NCBI RefSeq assembly: GCF_002159185.1
Contig: NZ_NFHD01000002.1
Span: 124,001-188,000 of the forward strand
DNA: 64,000 nucleotides
Direction of reading: 5' to 3'
From: Gemmiger sp. An87
Lineage (GTDB): Bacteria > Bacillota > Clostridia > Oscillospirales > Ruminococcaceae
The notes beneath the pieces are model-generated. The model made no database searches. It was not told where the DNA came from and saw only the letters and a list, made by a program, of their open reading frames with translations. The position numbers were made by a program, and so were the translations under genes. This document shows positions 1 through 8,556 of this stretch, one piece after another; position 1 is the first letter of the stretch, and every line of letters begins with the position of its first letter.

Positions 1-327
1 CTGCCCTTTATGGCTGCCGAGAACATCATGATGAGCGCCGTGAAGAAGGGCGGCGACCGTCAGGAGCTGCACGAGAAGCTGCGCCAGCACTCCATCGCCG
101 CCGCCGCGCAGGTGAAGGAGGAGGGCAAGCCCAACGACCTGATCGACCGTGTGGTGAACGACGCCAGCTTCGGCCTGACCCATGCCGACATCGACGGCGT
201 TCTGGTGCCCGAGCACTTCACCGGCCGCAGCGCCCAGCAGGTGGAGGAGTTCCTCAACGAGGTCATCCGCCCCGTTCTGGCCGCTCACCCCGAGGCTTCC
301 GGCCAGCATGCCGAGCTGAACGTCTGA
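1..327 (+). CDS. purB: Adenylosuccinate lyase, C-terminal part (5' end outside the window)
   Basis: The reading frame is open from base 1 and ends with TGA at 325-327. The visible 108 residues match the C-terminal all-helical part of adenylosuccinate lyase, including the stretch LPFMAAENI and the GGDRQELHEKLR segment that follows. The family splits adenylosuccinate to AMP and SAICAR to AICAR in purine synthesis. The active-site loop lies upstream and cannot be checked. An inverted-repeat terminator follows 30 bases downstream, so purB ends its transcript here. The family call is firm; completeness is unknown. Confidence 0.93.
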   Translation: MPFMAAENIMMSAVKKGGDRQELHEKLRQHSIAAAAQVKEEGKPNDLIDRVVNDASFGLTHADIDGVLVPEHFTGRSAQQVEEFLNEVIRPVLAAHPEASGQHAELNV

Positions 328-357
328 TTGAGCGGTTTTGGCTGAACCAAGATAAAA

Positions 358-391
358 ATGACCCGCTGCCCAAAAGCAGCGGGTCATTTGT
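358..391. terminator. Bidirectional terminator between purB and tetR
   Basis: A perfect 12-bp stem (358-369 with 376-387) has a 6-base loop, A residues on its left and TTTG on its right. It lies between convergent genes and can serve both purB (+) and the TetR gene (-). Confidence 0.85.
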
Positions 392-414
392 TGTGTGGGG
401 AAGGGAACACAGCC

Positions 415-999
415 TCAGGGACGGCAGCCCAGGGCGATGCGCAGCAAAAGGGCGTAATCGTCCAGCGAGCGGATCAGATCATACTCGCCGCCCCGCTTGG
501 CCCAGTCGGACCCGTGGCCGCGCACCGAGATCATCACCATGCGGGCACACTGCTCCGGCGGGAAGGGGCAGGTGAACCGGCCGCTGGCCGCGCCCCGGAT
601 CATCAGCTCCTCCAGAATCCGGCTGATGGGCCGGCTCTCGGAAAGATAGTTGCGCTTGGCGTCGTGGGCCGGTGCGCTGGTCAGGCAGCGGCAGACCCCC
701 GCGCCCACTCGCTGGCAGTAAACGCCGTAGCTGTGGATGAACCGGTCCAGATTGGCCGCCTCATCCGGCCCGAAGCGGGGGAGCACTTCCTGCTGGTAAA
801 AATCGTCGATGCCCGCGAAAAAGGCCAAAAGCAGATCGGCTTTTTCCGGGAAATAGTGATAAAAGGTGCCGGTGGATATGCCAAGACTGGTGCAGATGCC
901 CCGCACGGTCAGGTTTTCGTAGCCCACCTGATCGATCATGGGGTAGATCTGTTCCAGCAGTTCCTGGCGGCGGGCGTTCTTTTTGACCGCTGTCCGCAT
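415..999 (-). CDS. TetR/AcrR family transcriptional regulator
   Basis: A 194-aa protein with an N-terminal TetR helix-turn-helix: the segment TVRGICTSLGISTGTFYHYF at about residues 31-50 is the typical recognition helix with its FYHYF signature. The rest is a variable helical ligand and dimer domain. I chose ATG at 999 because an AGGAGG ribosome site sits about ten bases upstream; an ORF start at 1053 has none. It is divergent from the NimA-like gene at 1324, and a palindrome lies between them, so autoregulation or control of that neighbour is a reasonable inference. The ligand is unknown. Confidence 0.88.
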   Translation of the reverse strand: MRTAVKKNARRQELLEQIYPMIDQVGYENLTVRGICTSLGISTGTFYHYFPEKADLLLAFFAGIDDFYQQEVLPRFGPDEAANLDRFIHSYGVYCQRVGAGVCRCLTSAPAHDAKRNYLSESRPISRILEELMIRGAASGRFTCPFPPEQCARMVMISVRGHGSDWAKRGGEYDLIRSLDDYALLLRIALGCRP

Positions 1000-1064
1000 G
1001 GGGCGAGACCTCCTTTTCTGGCGCAAACACGCATACCGGCGCTTTGCCGGCAAACCATGAACCT

Positions 1065-1093
1065 ATTATAGAACAATATACACAGAAAAACAA
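1065..1093 (-). promoter_or_regulatory. Putative promoter of the TetR gene
   Basis: On the minus strand, TTGTTT (1093-1088) and TATAAT (1070-1065) are separated by 17 bases, about 65 bases upstream of the chosen start. Confidence 0.55.
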
Positions 1094-1100
1094 ATGTTTT

Positions 1101-1125
1101 GTTGAAATAAATTGAAATAATTCAA
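1101..1125. promoter_or_regulatory. Possible TetR operator
   Basis: TTGAA-ATAA-TTCAA (1112-1125) is a perfect dyad, preceded by a second TTGAAATAA copy. It lies between the divergent TetR and NimA-like promoters. The site is inferred from symmetry and position only. Confidence 0.3.
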
Positions 1126-1160
1126 AAAGAAAACCGGAACGGACCCTTTTTGCCGGAATG

Positions 1161-1169
1161 TGCTATAAT
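1161..1169 (+). promoter_or_regulatory. Extended -10 promoter of the NimA-like gene
   Basis: TGCTATAAT (TATAAT at 1164-1169) is an extended -10 box with no clear -35. The palindromic leader repeat starts seven bases downstream. Confidence 0.5.
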
Positions 1170-1175
1170 ACGAGA

Positions 1176-1268
1176 GGCAATACCGCATTCATCCAGGTGG
1201 CGCAGCGCCGGAGCGTTCCGGCTTGGCAGGCTGCCGGAGGCCTTCCGGCGAAAAGGATGCGGTGCTGC
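1176..1268 (+). repeat. Palindromic leader element, copy 1
   Basis: The left arm GGCAATACCGCATTCATCC is matched by the right arm GGATGCGGTGCTGC, with GC-rich inner hairpins around 1215-1247. It belongs to a family with copies at 34931, 56587, 60930 and 61701. This copy starts just after a -10 box and ends 55 bases before the NimA-like start codon, so it would be the 5' leader of that transcript. Confidence 0.65.
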
Positions 1269-1323
1269 AAACACAGAACAAACGGGCCCAAAGCGGCCCG
1301 AACAAAACAGAAAGGCGGGAAAA

Positions 1324-1815
1324 ATGATGCGGGATCTGTGCCGGGTCGATCGAAAACTGAGTGAGGAGGATGCAAAGGAGGTACTGCGCAAGGCAAGCTT
1401 CGGCATGCTGGCCACCATCAACGAGGACGGCTGGCCCTACGCCGCGCCCATGGCCTTTGCCCTGGAGGGCGACACCCTGTACTTCCATTCGGCCAAGCGG
1501 GGCCAGAAGCTGGAGAACATCACCCGGGACGGCCGGGCCAGCTTCACGGCGGTGCTTTACGCCCATAATGTGCCCGAGCGGTTCGAGGTGATCTACGCCA
1601 GCGCCATTGCCCAGGGCCCGGTGCGCATCCTCACCGAGGAGAGCGAGCGGATGGCAGCCATGCGGGCCATCTGCGAAAAATACTCCGCCGACCACGTGGA
1701 CACCCCCGCCTACGAGCGTACTATGAAGGGCATGCCCGCGGTGGTCATGTTCGCGCTGGATATCCAGCAGCTGCGGGGCAAGGCCAACAAGGGCCGCCTG
1801 CTGGAGGATAACTGA
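1324..1815 (+). CDS. Pyridoxamine 5'-phosphate oxidase-like (NimA-type) flavin-binding protein
   Basis: A 163-aa protein of the FMN-binding split-barrel superfamily. Segments such as GMLATINEDGWPYAAPMAFA and LYFHSAKRGQKLENI match the NimA/pyridoxamine-phosphate-oxidase-like group, whose members bind FMN or haem; some reduce nitroimidazoles. The ATG at 1324 follows AAAGGCGG; an in-frame extension upstream would run through the leader repeat and is not credible. It lies one base before rsuA and is probably co-transcribed with it. The natural substrate is unknown; resistance should not be assumed from family membership. Confidence 0.85.
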   Translation: MMRDLCRVDRKLSEEDAKEVLRKASFGMLATINEDGWPYAAPMAFALEGDTLYFHSAKRGQKLENITRDGRASFTAVLYAHNVPERFEVIYASAIAQGPVRILTEESERMAAMRAICEKYSADHVDTPAYERTMKGMPAVVMFALDIQQLRGKANKGRLLEDN

Positions 1816-1816
1816 G

Positions 1817-2545
1817 ATGCGGCTGGACAAGTTCGTTGCCCAGAGCCTGCAGCTGCCCCGCAGCGCGGCCCGCACCCTGATTACAAAGGGCCGGGTCACG
1901 GTGGACGGCAAGGTCTGCAAAAAGGCTGATACCGCCCTTTCCGGCGCGGAAACGGTGGCTGCCGAGGGCAAGCCCCTCAGCTGCCAGCAGTTCGTGTACA
2001 TTATGCTCAATAAGCCCAAGGGCGTGGTGAGCGCCAGCACCGACAAACGGGACCGCACCGTGGTGGATCTGCTGGAGGGAGCCTTCCCCCGGCGGGAGTT
2101 GTTCCCGGCGGGCCGGCTGGACAAAACCAGCACCGGCTTTGTGCTGCTCACCGACGACGGGGCCTTCGCTCACGCCATCCTCTCGCCCCGCCGCCACGTG
2201 CCCAAGACCTACCGGGTGGAGCTGGACACCCCGGTCACCCCGGCCATGGTGGCCGCCTTCGAGGAGGGTGTGACCCTGGCGGACGGGGAGCGGATGCAGC
2301 CCGCGGGCCTCATCCCGGACCCGGAAAACCCCCTTGCCGCCACCGTGGTGCTGCGTCAGGGCGTCTATCACCAGATCAAACGGATGTTCGGCGTGCTGGA
2401 TGCAGGGGTCAACGAGCTGCACCGGCAGGCCATCGGGGGCCTTTCGCTGGACCCGGCCCTGGCCCCGGGCCAGTGGCGGCAGCTTTCCGCCGAAGAGCTG
2501 CAGCAGCTTGCGCCCGGCCTTGCCCCGGGCGGCGAAAATGCCTGA
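1817..2545 (+). CDS. rsuA: 16S rRNA pseudouridine synthase, RsuA family
   Basis: A 242-aa protein with an N-terminal S4 RNA-binding domain (about residues 1-60, MRLDKFVAQS start) and a RluB/E/F-RsuA type catalytic domain. The catalytic aspartate is D102 in the GRLDKTSTG motif, followed by LLTDDG; the YHQIKRMF motif near residue 182 is the usual downstream signature. It isomerises a uridine in small-subunit rRNA. It begins one base after the preceding stop, with GGAGGA inside the upstream gene as ribosome site, so translation is probably coupled. RluB/RluF-type specificity cannot be excluded without alignment. Confidence 0.87.
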   Translation: MRLDKFVAQSLQLPRSAARTLITKGRVTVDGKVCKKADTALSGAETVAAEGKPLSCQQFVYIMLNKPKGVVSASTDKRDRTVVDLLEGAFPRRELFPAGRLDKTSTGFVLLTDDGAFAHAILSPRRHVPKTYRVELDTPVTPAMVAAFEEGVTLADGERMQPAGLIPDPENPLAATVVLRQGVYHQIKRMFGVLDAGVNELHRQAIGGLSLDPALAPGQWRQLSAEELQQLAPGLAPGGENA

Positions 2546-2572
2546 AAATGGCTTTGTGAGGCCGTTTTTTTG
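2543..2572 (+). terminator. Weak terminator after rsuA
   Basis: A short imperfect hairpin (AATGGC / GGCCGTT) leads into a run of seven T at about 2565-2571. A second hairpin, GTTCTTTCAAAGAAC, follows at 2575-2589. Confidence 0.4.
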
Positions 2573-2803
2573 CAGTTCTTTCAAAGAACTTACACAATTT
2601 TGTCGTAGGCTAAAAGGGTGCCTGAGCCCCGGATTTTTGGCCGGTATTCAAAATTACACAATAAATGGCAGAAAAAATCGTTGAAATATGTTGCAAAAGT
2701 ATATTCCCTTGTGTAAAATATACACAGAGAGCCTGTGCAATTGTTCAAATATCACAAAGCTTATTGTGGAAAACATTACCGTCAAATAAAAGGGGAGCGT
2801 ATT

Positions 2804-3886
2804 ATGGCAAACAGAGTGTTTCAGGGTGTTGTCTACCAGATGAAGGACGCCATCAATCGGGTGGTCGGTGTGGTGGATGAAACCGGCACCGTGATTTCCT
2901 GTTCCGATCTGAACATGATCGGCGAGGTGCGGGACGGCTTTGTGGCCGAGCGCCTGGCCGGGGACTGCTTCGTCAAGGACGGCTGCAGCTATCATCAGTT
3001 CAGCTCCAACAAACACAACGACTACGCCGTGTATGTGGAAGGCACCGACGAGACTGCCGCTCAGTTTGCCAGCCTTCTCGCCATCAGCCTGCAGAGCATC
3101 AAGCAGTACCACGACGAGAAGTTCGACAAGGCCAACTTCATCAAGAACGTGGTGCTGGATAACATCCTGCCCGGCGACATCTACGCCAAGGCCCGCGAGC
3201 TGCACTTTGCCACCGATGTGTCCCGCGTGGTGTTCCTGATCCGCGTGACCAGCGGCACCGATATCTCCGCCTACGACGTGGTGAGCAGCCTGTTCCCGGA
3301 CAAGCAGAAGGACTTCGTGTTCAACATCAGCGAGACCGACACCGTGCTGGTGAAGGAGATCAAGCGGGGCATCGACCAGAAGGATCTGGAAAAGCTGGCC
3401 TCCAGCATCGTGGACACCCTGTCCGGCGAGCACTACATCAAGGCCACCGTTGGCATCGGTACCCCCATTGCCAACGTGAAGGACCTGGCCGCCAGCTTCA
3501 AGGAGGCTCAGGTGGCCATGGAGGTGGGCAAGGTGTTCGACACCGAGCAGTCCATCATCAGCTACGATAACCTGGGCATCGCCCGCCTGATCTACCAGTT
3601 GCCCACCACCCTGTGCGAGATGTTCCTGCGCGAGGTGTTCAAGCAGGGCAGCATCGAGAGCCTGGACAACGAGACCCTGTTCACCATCCAGCGCTTCTTC
3701 GAGAACAACCTGAACGTTTCCGAGACCAGCCGCGGCCTGTTCGTGCACCGCAACACCCTGGTGTACCGCCTGGAGAAGATCAAGAAGCTCACCGGCCTGG
3801 ACCTGCGGGAGTTCGACGACGCCATCGTGTTCAAGGTGGCACTGATGGTAAAGAAATATCTGAGCGCCAACCCGGCAAAATACTGA
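2804..3886 (+). CDS. CdaR/PucR-type helix-turn-helix regulator
   Basis: A 360-aa protein. The C-terminal 50 residues (VSETSRGLFVHRNTLVYRLE...) are the PucR/CdaR C-terminal HTH, in which a helix with VHRNTLVYRL contacts DNA. The middle part resembles the GGDEF-like domain of CdaR proteins, and the N-terminus has a short sensory segment (GVVDETGTVISCSD). I chose ATG 2804, which has an AGGGGAG site; an earlier ATG at 2735 has none. It sits alone ahead of ftsE after an AT-rich intergenic region. The family is named for sugar-diacid sensing, but nothing here shows that ligand; control of the downstream wall genes is speculative. Confidence 0.8.
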   Translation: MANRVFQGVVYQMKDAINRVVGVVDETGTVISCSDLNMIGEVRDGFVAERLAGDCFVKDGCSYHQFSSNKHNDYAVYVEGTDETAAQFASLLAISLQSIKQYHDEKFDKANFIKNVVLDNILPGDIYAKARELHFATDVSRVVFLIRVTSGTDISAYDVVSSLFPDKQKDFVFNISETDTVLVKEIKRGIDQKDLEKLASSIVDTLSGEHYIKATVGIGTPIANVKDLAASFKEAQVAMEVGKVFDTEQSIISYDNLGIARLIYQLPTTLCEMFLREVFKQGSIESLDNETLFTIQRFFENNLNVSETSRGLFVHRNTLVYRLEKIKKLTGLDLREFDDAIVFKVALMVKKYLSANPAKY

Positions 3887-4098
3887 TTGCGCGCAGGCCT
3901 CTGTGCCTGTGCCGGGCGGCGATGTCTGCCCATGGGCCGGCCGCTATGCCGCGCCGCGGTGCCGTTTTCGCACTGCGGTGCCGGTTGTTTGCGCCGGCCC
4001 TCGTTTTGTAACAGTGAAACAGCAAGCAAAAAAAGGAAAAACAGGCCGCACACCGGCGGCCATGCCGCCCGCAGCCGGGCGGCGTATGGGGAGAAAAA

Positions 4099-4803
4099 AT
4101 GATTGTATTTGACCGCGTTTCCAAGGTGTACCCCGGGGGCAACACCGCACTGAAAAATGTGAGCCTTCACATCCAAAAAGGCGAGTTCGTGTTTGTTCTG
4201 GGCCATTCCGGCGCGGGCAAATCCACCTTCCTCAAGCTGATCCTGCGGGAGGAAAAGGCCACCAGCGGCCGGGTGTTCGTGAACGGCAAGGACCTGACCC
4301 GCATGAAGGAGAGGGACGTGCCCTACCTGCGCCGCAACATGGGCGTGGTGTTCCAGGACTTCCGCCTCATTCCCAGCATGACCGCTTACGAGAACGTGGC
4401 CTTCGCCATGCGGGTGACCAACATTCCCGAAAAGAAGATTGCCAGCCGGGTGCCCTATGTGTTCAGCCTGGTGGGCCTTTCCGAAAAAATGGATAAATAC
4501 CCGGACGAGCTTTCCGGCGGCGAGCAGCAGCGCGTGGCGCTGGCCCGCGCTCTGGTGCACAGCCCCCAGCTGATCATCGCCGACGAGCCCACCGGCAACA
4601 TCGACCCGGAGCTGAGCATCGAGATGATGGAGCTGCTCAGCGCCATCAACAGCGTGGGCATCACCGTTGTGGTGGTTACCCATGAGCATGAGCTGGCCCG
4701 CCACTTCAGCAAGCGGGTCATCACCATTGACCACGGCAACGTGATCGGCGACTCCCAGAACCGGCAGAACGCCGGGGAAGACGCAGGGGAGGTGGTCCTG
4801 TGA
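4099..4803 (+). CDS. ftsE: Cell-division ATP-binding protein FtsE
   Basis: A 234-aa ABC ATPase. Walker A GHSGAGKST at residues 35-43, signature LSGGEQQR near 139, Walker B LIIADEPTGNID near 158, and the H-loop in VVTHEHEL are all intact. FtsE drives FtsX, and the pair couples division to septal peptidoglycan hydrolysis by activating an EnvC/PcsB-type partner. The start follows GGGGAG. Its stop overlaps the GTG start of ftsX by four bases, and an M23 coiled-coil protein follows, exactly the partner expected. Confidence 0.95.
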   Translation: MIVFDRVSKVYPGGNTALKNVSLHIQKGEFVFVLGHSGAGKSTFLKLILREEKATSGRVFVNGKDLTRMKERDVPYLRRNMGVVFQDFRLIPSMTAYENVAFAMRVTNIPEKKIASRVPYVFSLVGLSEKMDKYPDELSGGEQQRVALARALVHSPQLIIADEPTGNIDPELSIEMMELLSAINSVGITVVVVTHEHELARHFSKRVITIDHGNVIGDSQNRQNAGEDAGEVVL

Positions 4804-5708
4804 AGTGGTCCAGCTTTAAATACCTTGCCCGCCAGGGCCTTCACAACATGATCAACAACCGGTTGATGAGCTTTGCCAGCGTGGGTGTGCTCACCGTCTG
4901 CCTCATTATCACCGGCGTTGCGGGCCTGTTCACCGCCAACATGAACAGCCTGATGCTCTATCTGCGCAGCCAGAACGAGGTGGTCGTCTATCTGGACGAA
5001 AACCTGGACGACGCGGGCCTCGCCTCGGTGGACAGCGCCCTGCGTGCCATCAGCGGCCTGAAGGAAGTGACCTACGTCTCCAAGGATGAGGCGCTGGACC
5101 TGATGCGGGATTCCATGGGCGACAAGGCCGACCTGTTCGATGTGTTCGAGGGCGAGGAAAACCCCTTCCTGGCCAACTACAAGGTGGTCCTGCAGGACGT
5201 GGGCCAGATGGATGAGATCGTACCCCAGCTGGAGAGCATCTCCGGCGTGGTGGATGTGAACGTGCCCACCGGCCTGTCCGACCTGGTGGTGAACATCCAC
5301 AAGGCGGTTACCGTGGTCAGCGTGGGCCTTGTGGTGGTGCTGGGCTTCGTGAGCATCGTGGTTATCAGCAACACCATCCGTCTCACCGTGTTCGCCCGCC
5401 GCAAGGAGATCAACATCATGAAGTACGTGGGCGCCACCAACGGCTTCATCCGCCTGCCCTTCTTTGTGGAGGGCATCGCCGTGGGCCTGATCGCCGGTGT
5501 GATCTCCTCGGCCATCGTGCTGGGCGGCTACCAGCTGCTGCTCATCTACAGCGTGGATTTCCCCGCCTTCTGGGGCAGCATTCTGAACGATGTGCTGCTG
5601 GGCATGAACCAGATCTGGTGGAAGGTGCTGGTTGCCTTCCTGGCCTTCGGCAGCCTGATCGGCAGTGTGGGCACTGCCACCTCCATCCGCAAATACCTGC
5701 ACGTATAA
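4800..5708 (+). CDS. ftsX: Cell-division permease-like protein FtsX
   Basis: A 302-aa membrane protein with one N-terminal membrane helix (about 22-42), a large extracellular domain and three C-terminal helices, the FtsX topology. The motif FARRKEINIMKYVGATNGFIR in the loop after helix 2 is the family hallmark (shown in part: RRKEINIMKYVGAT). It starts with GTG inside the ftsE stop (GTGA overlap), so it is translationally coupled. The extracellular domain is expected to bind the coiled coil of the hydrolase encoded next. Confidence 0.94.
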   Translation: MKWSSFKYLARQGLHNMINNRLMSFASVGVLTVCLIITGVAGLFTANMNSLMLYLRSQNEVVVYLDENLDDAGLASVDSALRAISGLKEVTYVSKDEALDLMRDSMGDKADLFDVFEGEENPFLANYKVVLQDVGQMDEIVPQLESISGVVDVNVPTGLSDLVVNIHKAVTVVSVGLVVVLGFVSIVVISNTIRLTVFARRKEINIMKYVGATNGFIRLPFFVEGIAVGLIAGVISSAIVLGGYQLLLIYSVDFPAFWGSILNDVLLGMNQIWWKVLVAFLAFGSLIGSVGTATSIRKYLHV

Positions 5709-5760
5709 ACCGCGATCCGCGGCCGGCCGGCCGCGGGCGCCAGCAAAAGGAGCGATTCTC

Positions 5761-6915
5761 ATGAGCAAGCAACTTCGGGCACCCTGGCGGCGGGCGCTGT
5801 GCGGCGCGCTGGCTGTGTGCATGGCTGCCGTATGCGGCGGCGCGGCGGTAAACGCCGACTATAAATCCGACTGGGAGAAGGCCGAGCAGGAGCTGAAAAA
5901 GGAAGAGCAGGTCCTCCAGCAGATCCAGAACGAGAAGAACAAAGCCGAGCAGCAGAAGAAGAGTCTGGAAAACCAGCAGACCATCATCATCAGCCAGATC
6001 AACGATACCATCGACCAGATCAACCAGAAGAACAGCGAGATCGCCATCCAGCAGCAGGCCATCGCGGATCAGCAGGCAGTGATCGACGAGCGCTGGGCGG
6101 ACTTCAAGGAGCGCATGCAGGCCATGCAGGTGATGCAGGATACCGGCGCCGTGGCGGTGCTGGCCAGCGCCCAGAGCCTGTACGATCTGCTCACCTACTC
6201 CGACAACCTGCAGCGCATCAGCGAAAAGGACACCGAGATCCTGCAGGAGATGAACGACGAGAAGGCAAAGCTGGAGGAAGAGGAGGCCGCTCTGGAAGCA
6301 GCCAAGGCGGATCTGGAGGAAGCGAAAGCTGCCCTGGATACCAAGGAAAACCAGCTGGCCGCCAACATCCAGGCCCAGAAGCAGACCATCAGCGACAAGG
6401 AGGCCGCGGCCCAGGCCCAGGAGACCGTGGTGGCCGAAAAGCAGAAGAAGGCCGATGAGGCCGAGAAACAGTTCCAGGCCTGGGTGGCCAGCCAGGCGTC
6501 CACCGGCAGTGGTGTGTCCGCCGAGGGCTTCCGCTGGCCGCTGGACATTGCCGGCCGGGTGACCACCGAGTTCGGCGCCACCCAGAACATCAACGGCGTG
6601 ATCCAGACCGGTCACAGCGGCATGGACATCGCCGCCCCCGGTGGCACCCCCATCAAGGCCGCCCATGACGGCGTCATCTCCTCCACCACCGGCCACTGGA
6701 GCTACGGCAACGTGGTCATGGTGGACAACGGCGACGGCGTGACCACCCTGTACGCCCACATGAGCAGCATTGCCGTGGGCGTGGGCCAGTCGGTGAAGCA
6801 GGGCGACGTGATCGGCTATGTGGGAAATACCGGAAATTCCTACGGCAACCACCTGCACTTTGAGGTGCGCATCAACGGCGTGAAGCAGAACCCCCGCAAC
6901 TACGTGGCGTTCTGA
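5761..6915 (+). CDS. EnvC-like murein hydrolase activator, coiled coil plus LytM/M23 domain
   Basis: A 384-aa secreted protein: signal peptide (about 1-33), a long heptad-rich coiled coil (about 35-240, very rich in Glu, Lys, Gln and Ala), then an M23 LytM domain. Zinc ligands appear present: H285 and D289 in HSGMD, and H364/H366 in HLHFEV, so it could be an active endopeptidase rather than a degenerate activator. The ATG at 5761 has an AAAGGAG site eight bases upstream. Directly behind ftsX, it is the likely periplasmic-side partner of FtsEX, taking the place of PcsB in streptococci. Confidence 0.9.
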   Translation: MSKQLRAPWRRALCGALAVCMAAVCGGAAVNADYKSDWEKAEQELKKEEQVLQQIQNEKNKAEQQKKSLENQQTIIISQINDTIDQINQKNSEIAIQQQAIADQQAVIDERWADFKERMQAMQVMQDTGAVAVLASAQSLYDLLTYSDNLQRISEKDTEILQEMNDEKAKLEEEEAALEAAKADLEEAKAALDTKENQLAANIQAQKQTISDKEAAAQAQETVVAEKQKKADEAEKQFQAWVASQASTGSGVSAEGFRWPLDIAGRVTTEFGATQNINGVIQTGHSGMDIAAPGGTPIKAAHDGVISSTTGHWSYGNVVMVDNGDGVTTLYAHMSSIAVGVGQSVKQGDVIGYVGNTGNSYGNHLHFEVRINGVKQNPRNYVAF

Positions 6916-6944
6916 TGTCCGCCCCCAACAATGAAAGGAGCCCC

Positions 6945-7052
6945 ATGAAGGACAACAAAAAACTCGTTCGCACCGTGAGTCTGGCGCTTGCCGTGCTCAT
7001 GGCGCTCACCATTTTCAGCTCCATGGCGATCCAGATCGCCTACCTGATCTGA
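6945..7052 (+). CDS. Small single-pass membrane peptide, 35 aa
   Basis: ATG at 6945 follows AAAGGAG, and the frame ends in TGA at 7050-7052. The product begins MKDNKKLVRTVS and continues as one hydrophobic helix to the C-terminus (LALAVLMALTIFSSMAI). It lies between the EnvC-like gene and the protease gene, both 30-35 bases away, so it is probably part of the ftsEX operon. No known function; a small regulator of the division hydrolase or protease is possible but unproven. Confidence 0.6.
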   Translation: MKDNKKLVRTVSLALAVLMALTIFSSMAIQIAYLI

Positions 7053-7085
7053 CCGGCGGGAACGCCACGGAGGAAACGCAAGACC

Positions 7086-8441
7086 ATGAACAAAAAGATT
7101 TCCATCAGCATGGCGCTGACCATCGCCATCATCGCCATGACGGTGACCTTTTCCATCACCATGATTCTGGCGCGCCAGATGTTCGACGCCACCATCCCTT
7201 CCGTTAAGGAAAAGGAAAGCATGTACAGCAAAATCGCCGAGCTGGACAAGTACGTGCGCGCCAACTACTACGGCGACATCCAGGACGCCACCCTGAACGA
7301 CATGATGGCCTACGGCTATGTGCTGGGCATCGGCGACAAGAACGCCAACTACTACACCGCGAAGCAGTACGCCGAGCTGGTTGAGGTGCAAAACGGCAAC
7401 ATCATGGGCATCGGCGTGGAGGTGGTGAAGGATTCCTCGGGCTATGCCCGCATCACCAAGGTCTACGATTCCAGCCCCGCCTCTGAGCTGGGCCTGCAGG
7501 TGGGCGGCTTCATCACTGCCATCAACGGCGGCGAGGTGAAGGGCCTGACCGCTGCCAACGTGACCGCTCAGCTGCAGGGCGAGGCGGGCACCGAGGTCAC
7601 CGTGACCTACATGGCGCCGGACGGCACCACCGCCGACCATACCATCAACCGCAGCCGCTACACCATCCCCAGCGTGGAATACCAGATGCTGGGTGAGAGC
7701 TACGGCTATATCAAGATTTACCGGTTCGACGGCACCACCCAGAGCACCTTCAGCAAGGCGGTGGAGGACCTGCAGAACCAGGGCGCCAAGGCCCTGGTCT
7801 TCGACCTGCGCGACAACGCGGGCGGCCAGATGGACGTGGCGGTGAACTGCATCGACCAGCTGGTGCCCGAGGCGGACATCGTGTTCGCGGAGGACAAGAA
7901 CGGCCAGCAGACCCTGCTGGGTTCCAGCGACGAGAGTCATGTGGATCTGCCCATGGTGGTGCTGGTAAACAGCGGCACCGCCAGCACTGCGGAGCTGTTT
8001 GCCGCCAGCCTGCGCCAGCTTTCCGGCGCGCAGCTGGTGGGCACCACCACCGCGGGCAAGGGCACCATCCAGGCGGAGCCCTACCGCATGAGCGACGGCA
8101 GCGCTGTGGTCATCACCACCGCCAAGATGCTCATCTCGGACAAGACCAGCTTTGACGGCACCGGTCTGACCGTGGATGTGGAAGTGGCCGCCAAGGCTGA
8201 CGGCAGCGATACCACTCTGGTGAGCGTGGAGGAGGATACCCAGGTGCAGAAGGCACTGGGTGTGGCGCAGACCATGAACGGCGGTACCACCACCGATGAC
8301 ACCTCCAGCAGCGCCGCCAGCGGCGACGCCTCCGCCAGCGGTGACACTTCTGCCAGCCAGAGCACCAGCGAGGGCGGTGAAGCTGTCAGCGAGGGTGCGG
8401 ATTCCGCGGCCCCGGCCAGCGAAAGCACCGACGGCGAATAA
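7086..8441 (+). CDS. ctpA: C-terminal processing peptidase, S41 family
   Basis: A 451-aa protein with an N-terminal membrane helix (about 8-30), a PDZ domain (about 105-190, GIGVEV...GLQVGGFITAINGG) and an S41 catalytic domain. The catalytic serine is S300 in GTASTAE and the general base is K325 in TTAGKGTIQ, the Ser-Lys dyad of CtpA/Prc proteases. The last 60 residues are a Ser/Thr/Gly/Ala-rich tail. As last gene of the ftsEX-hydrolase cluster it may degrade or mature the wall hydrolase, as Prc does in other bacteria; this is inference. Confidence 0.92.
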   Translation: MNKKISISMALTIAIIAMTVTFSITMILARQMFDATIPSVKEKESMYSKIAELDKYVRANYYGDIQDATLNDMMAYGYVLGIGDKNANYYTAKQYAELVEVQNGNIMGIGVEVVKDSSGYARITKVYDSSPASELGLQVGGFITAINGGEVKGLTAANVTAQLQGEAGTEVTVTYMAPDGTTADHTINRSRYTIPSVEYQMLGESYGYIKIYRFDGTTQSTFSKAVEDLQNQGAKALVFDLRDNAGGQMDVAVNCIDQLVPEADIVFAEDKNGQQTLLGSSDESHVDLPMVVLVNSGTASTAELFAASLRQLSGAQLVGTTTAGKGTIQAEPYRMSDGSAVVITTAKMLISDKTSFDGTGLTVDVEVAAKADGSDTTLVSVEEDTQVQKALGVAQTMNGGTTTDDTSSSAASGDASASGDTSASQSTSEGGEAVSEGADSAAPASESTDGE

Positions 8442-8556
8442 TCCCGAATACGATCCCGCAGCGCTCCGGCGGCCCGTGCAGATGGGCCGCGGGGCGCTGC
8501 TGTCTGCCCGGGCAAAGGTCCGGGCGGGCGCAACACAAACAGAAAGGCGGGACCCT

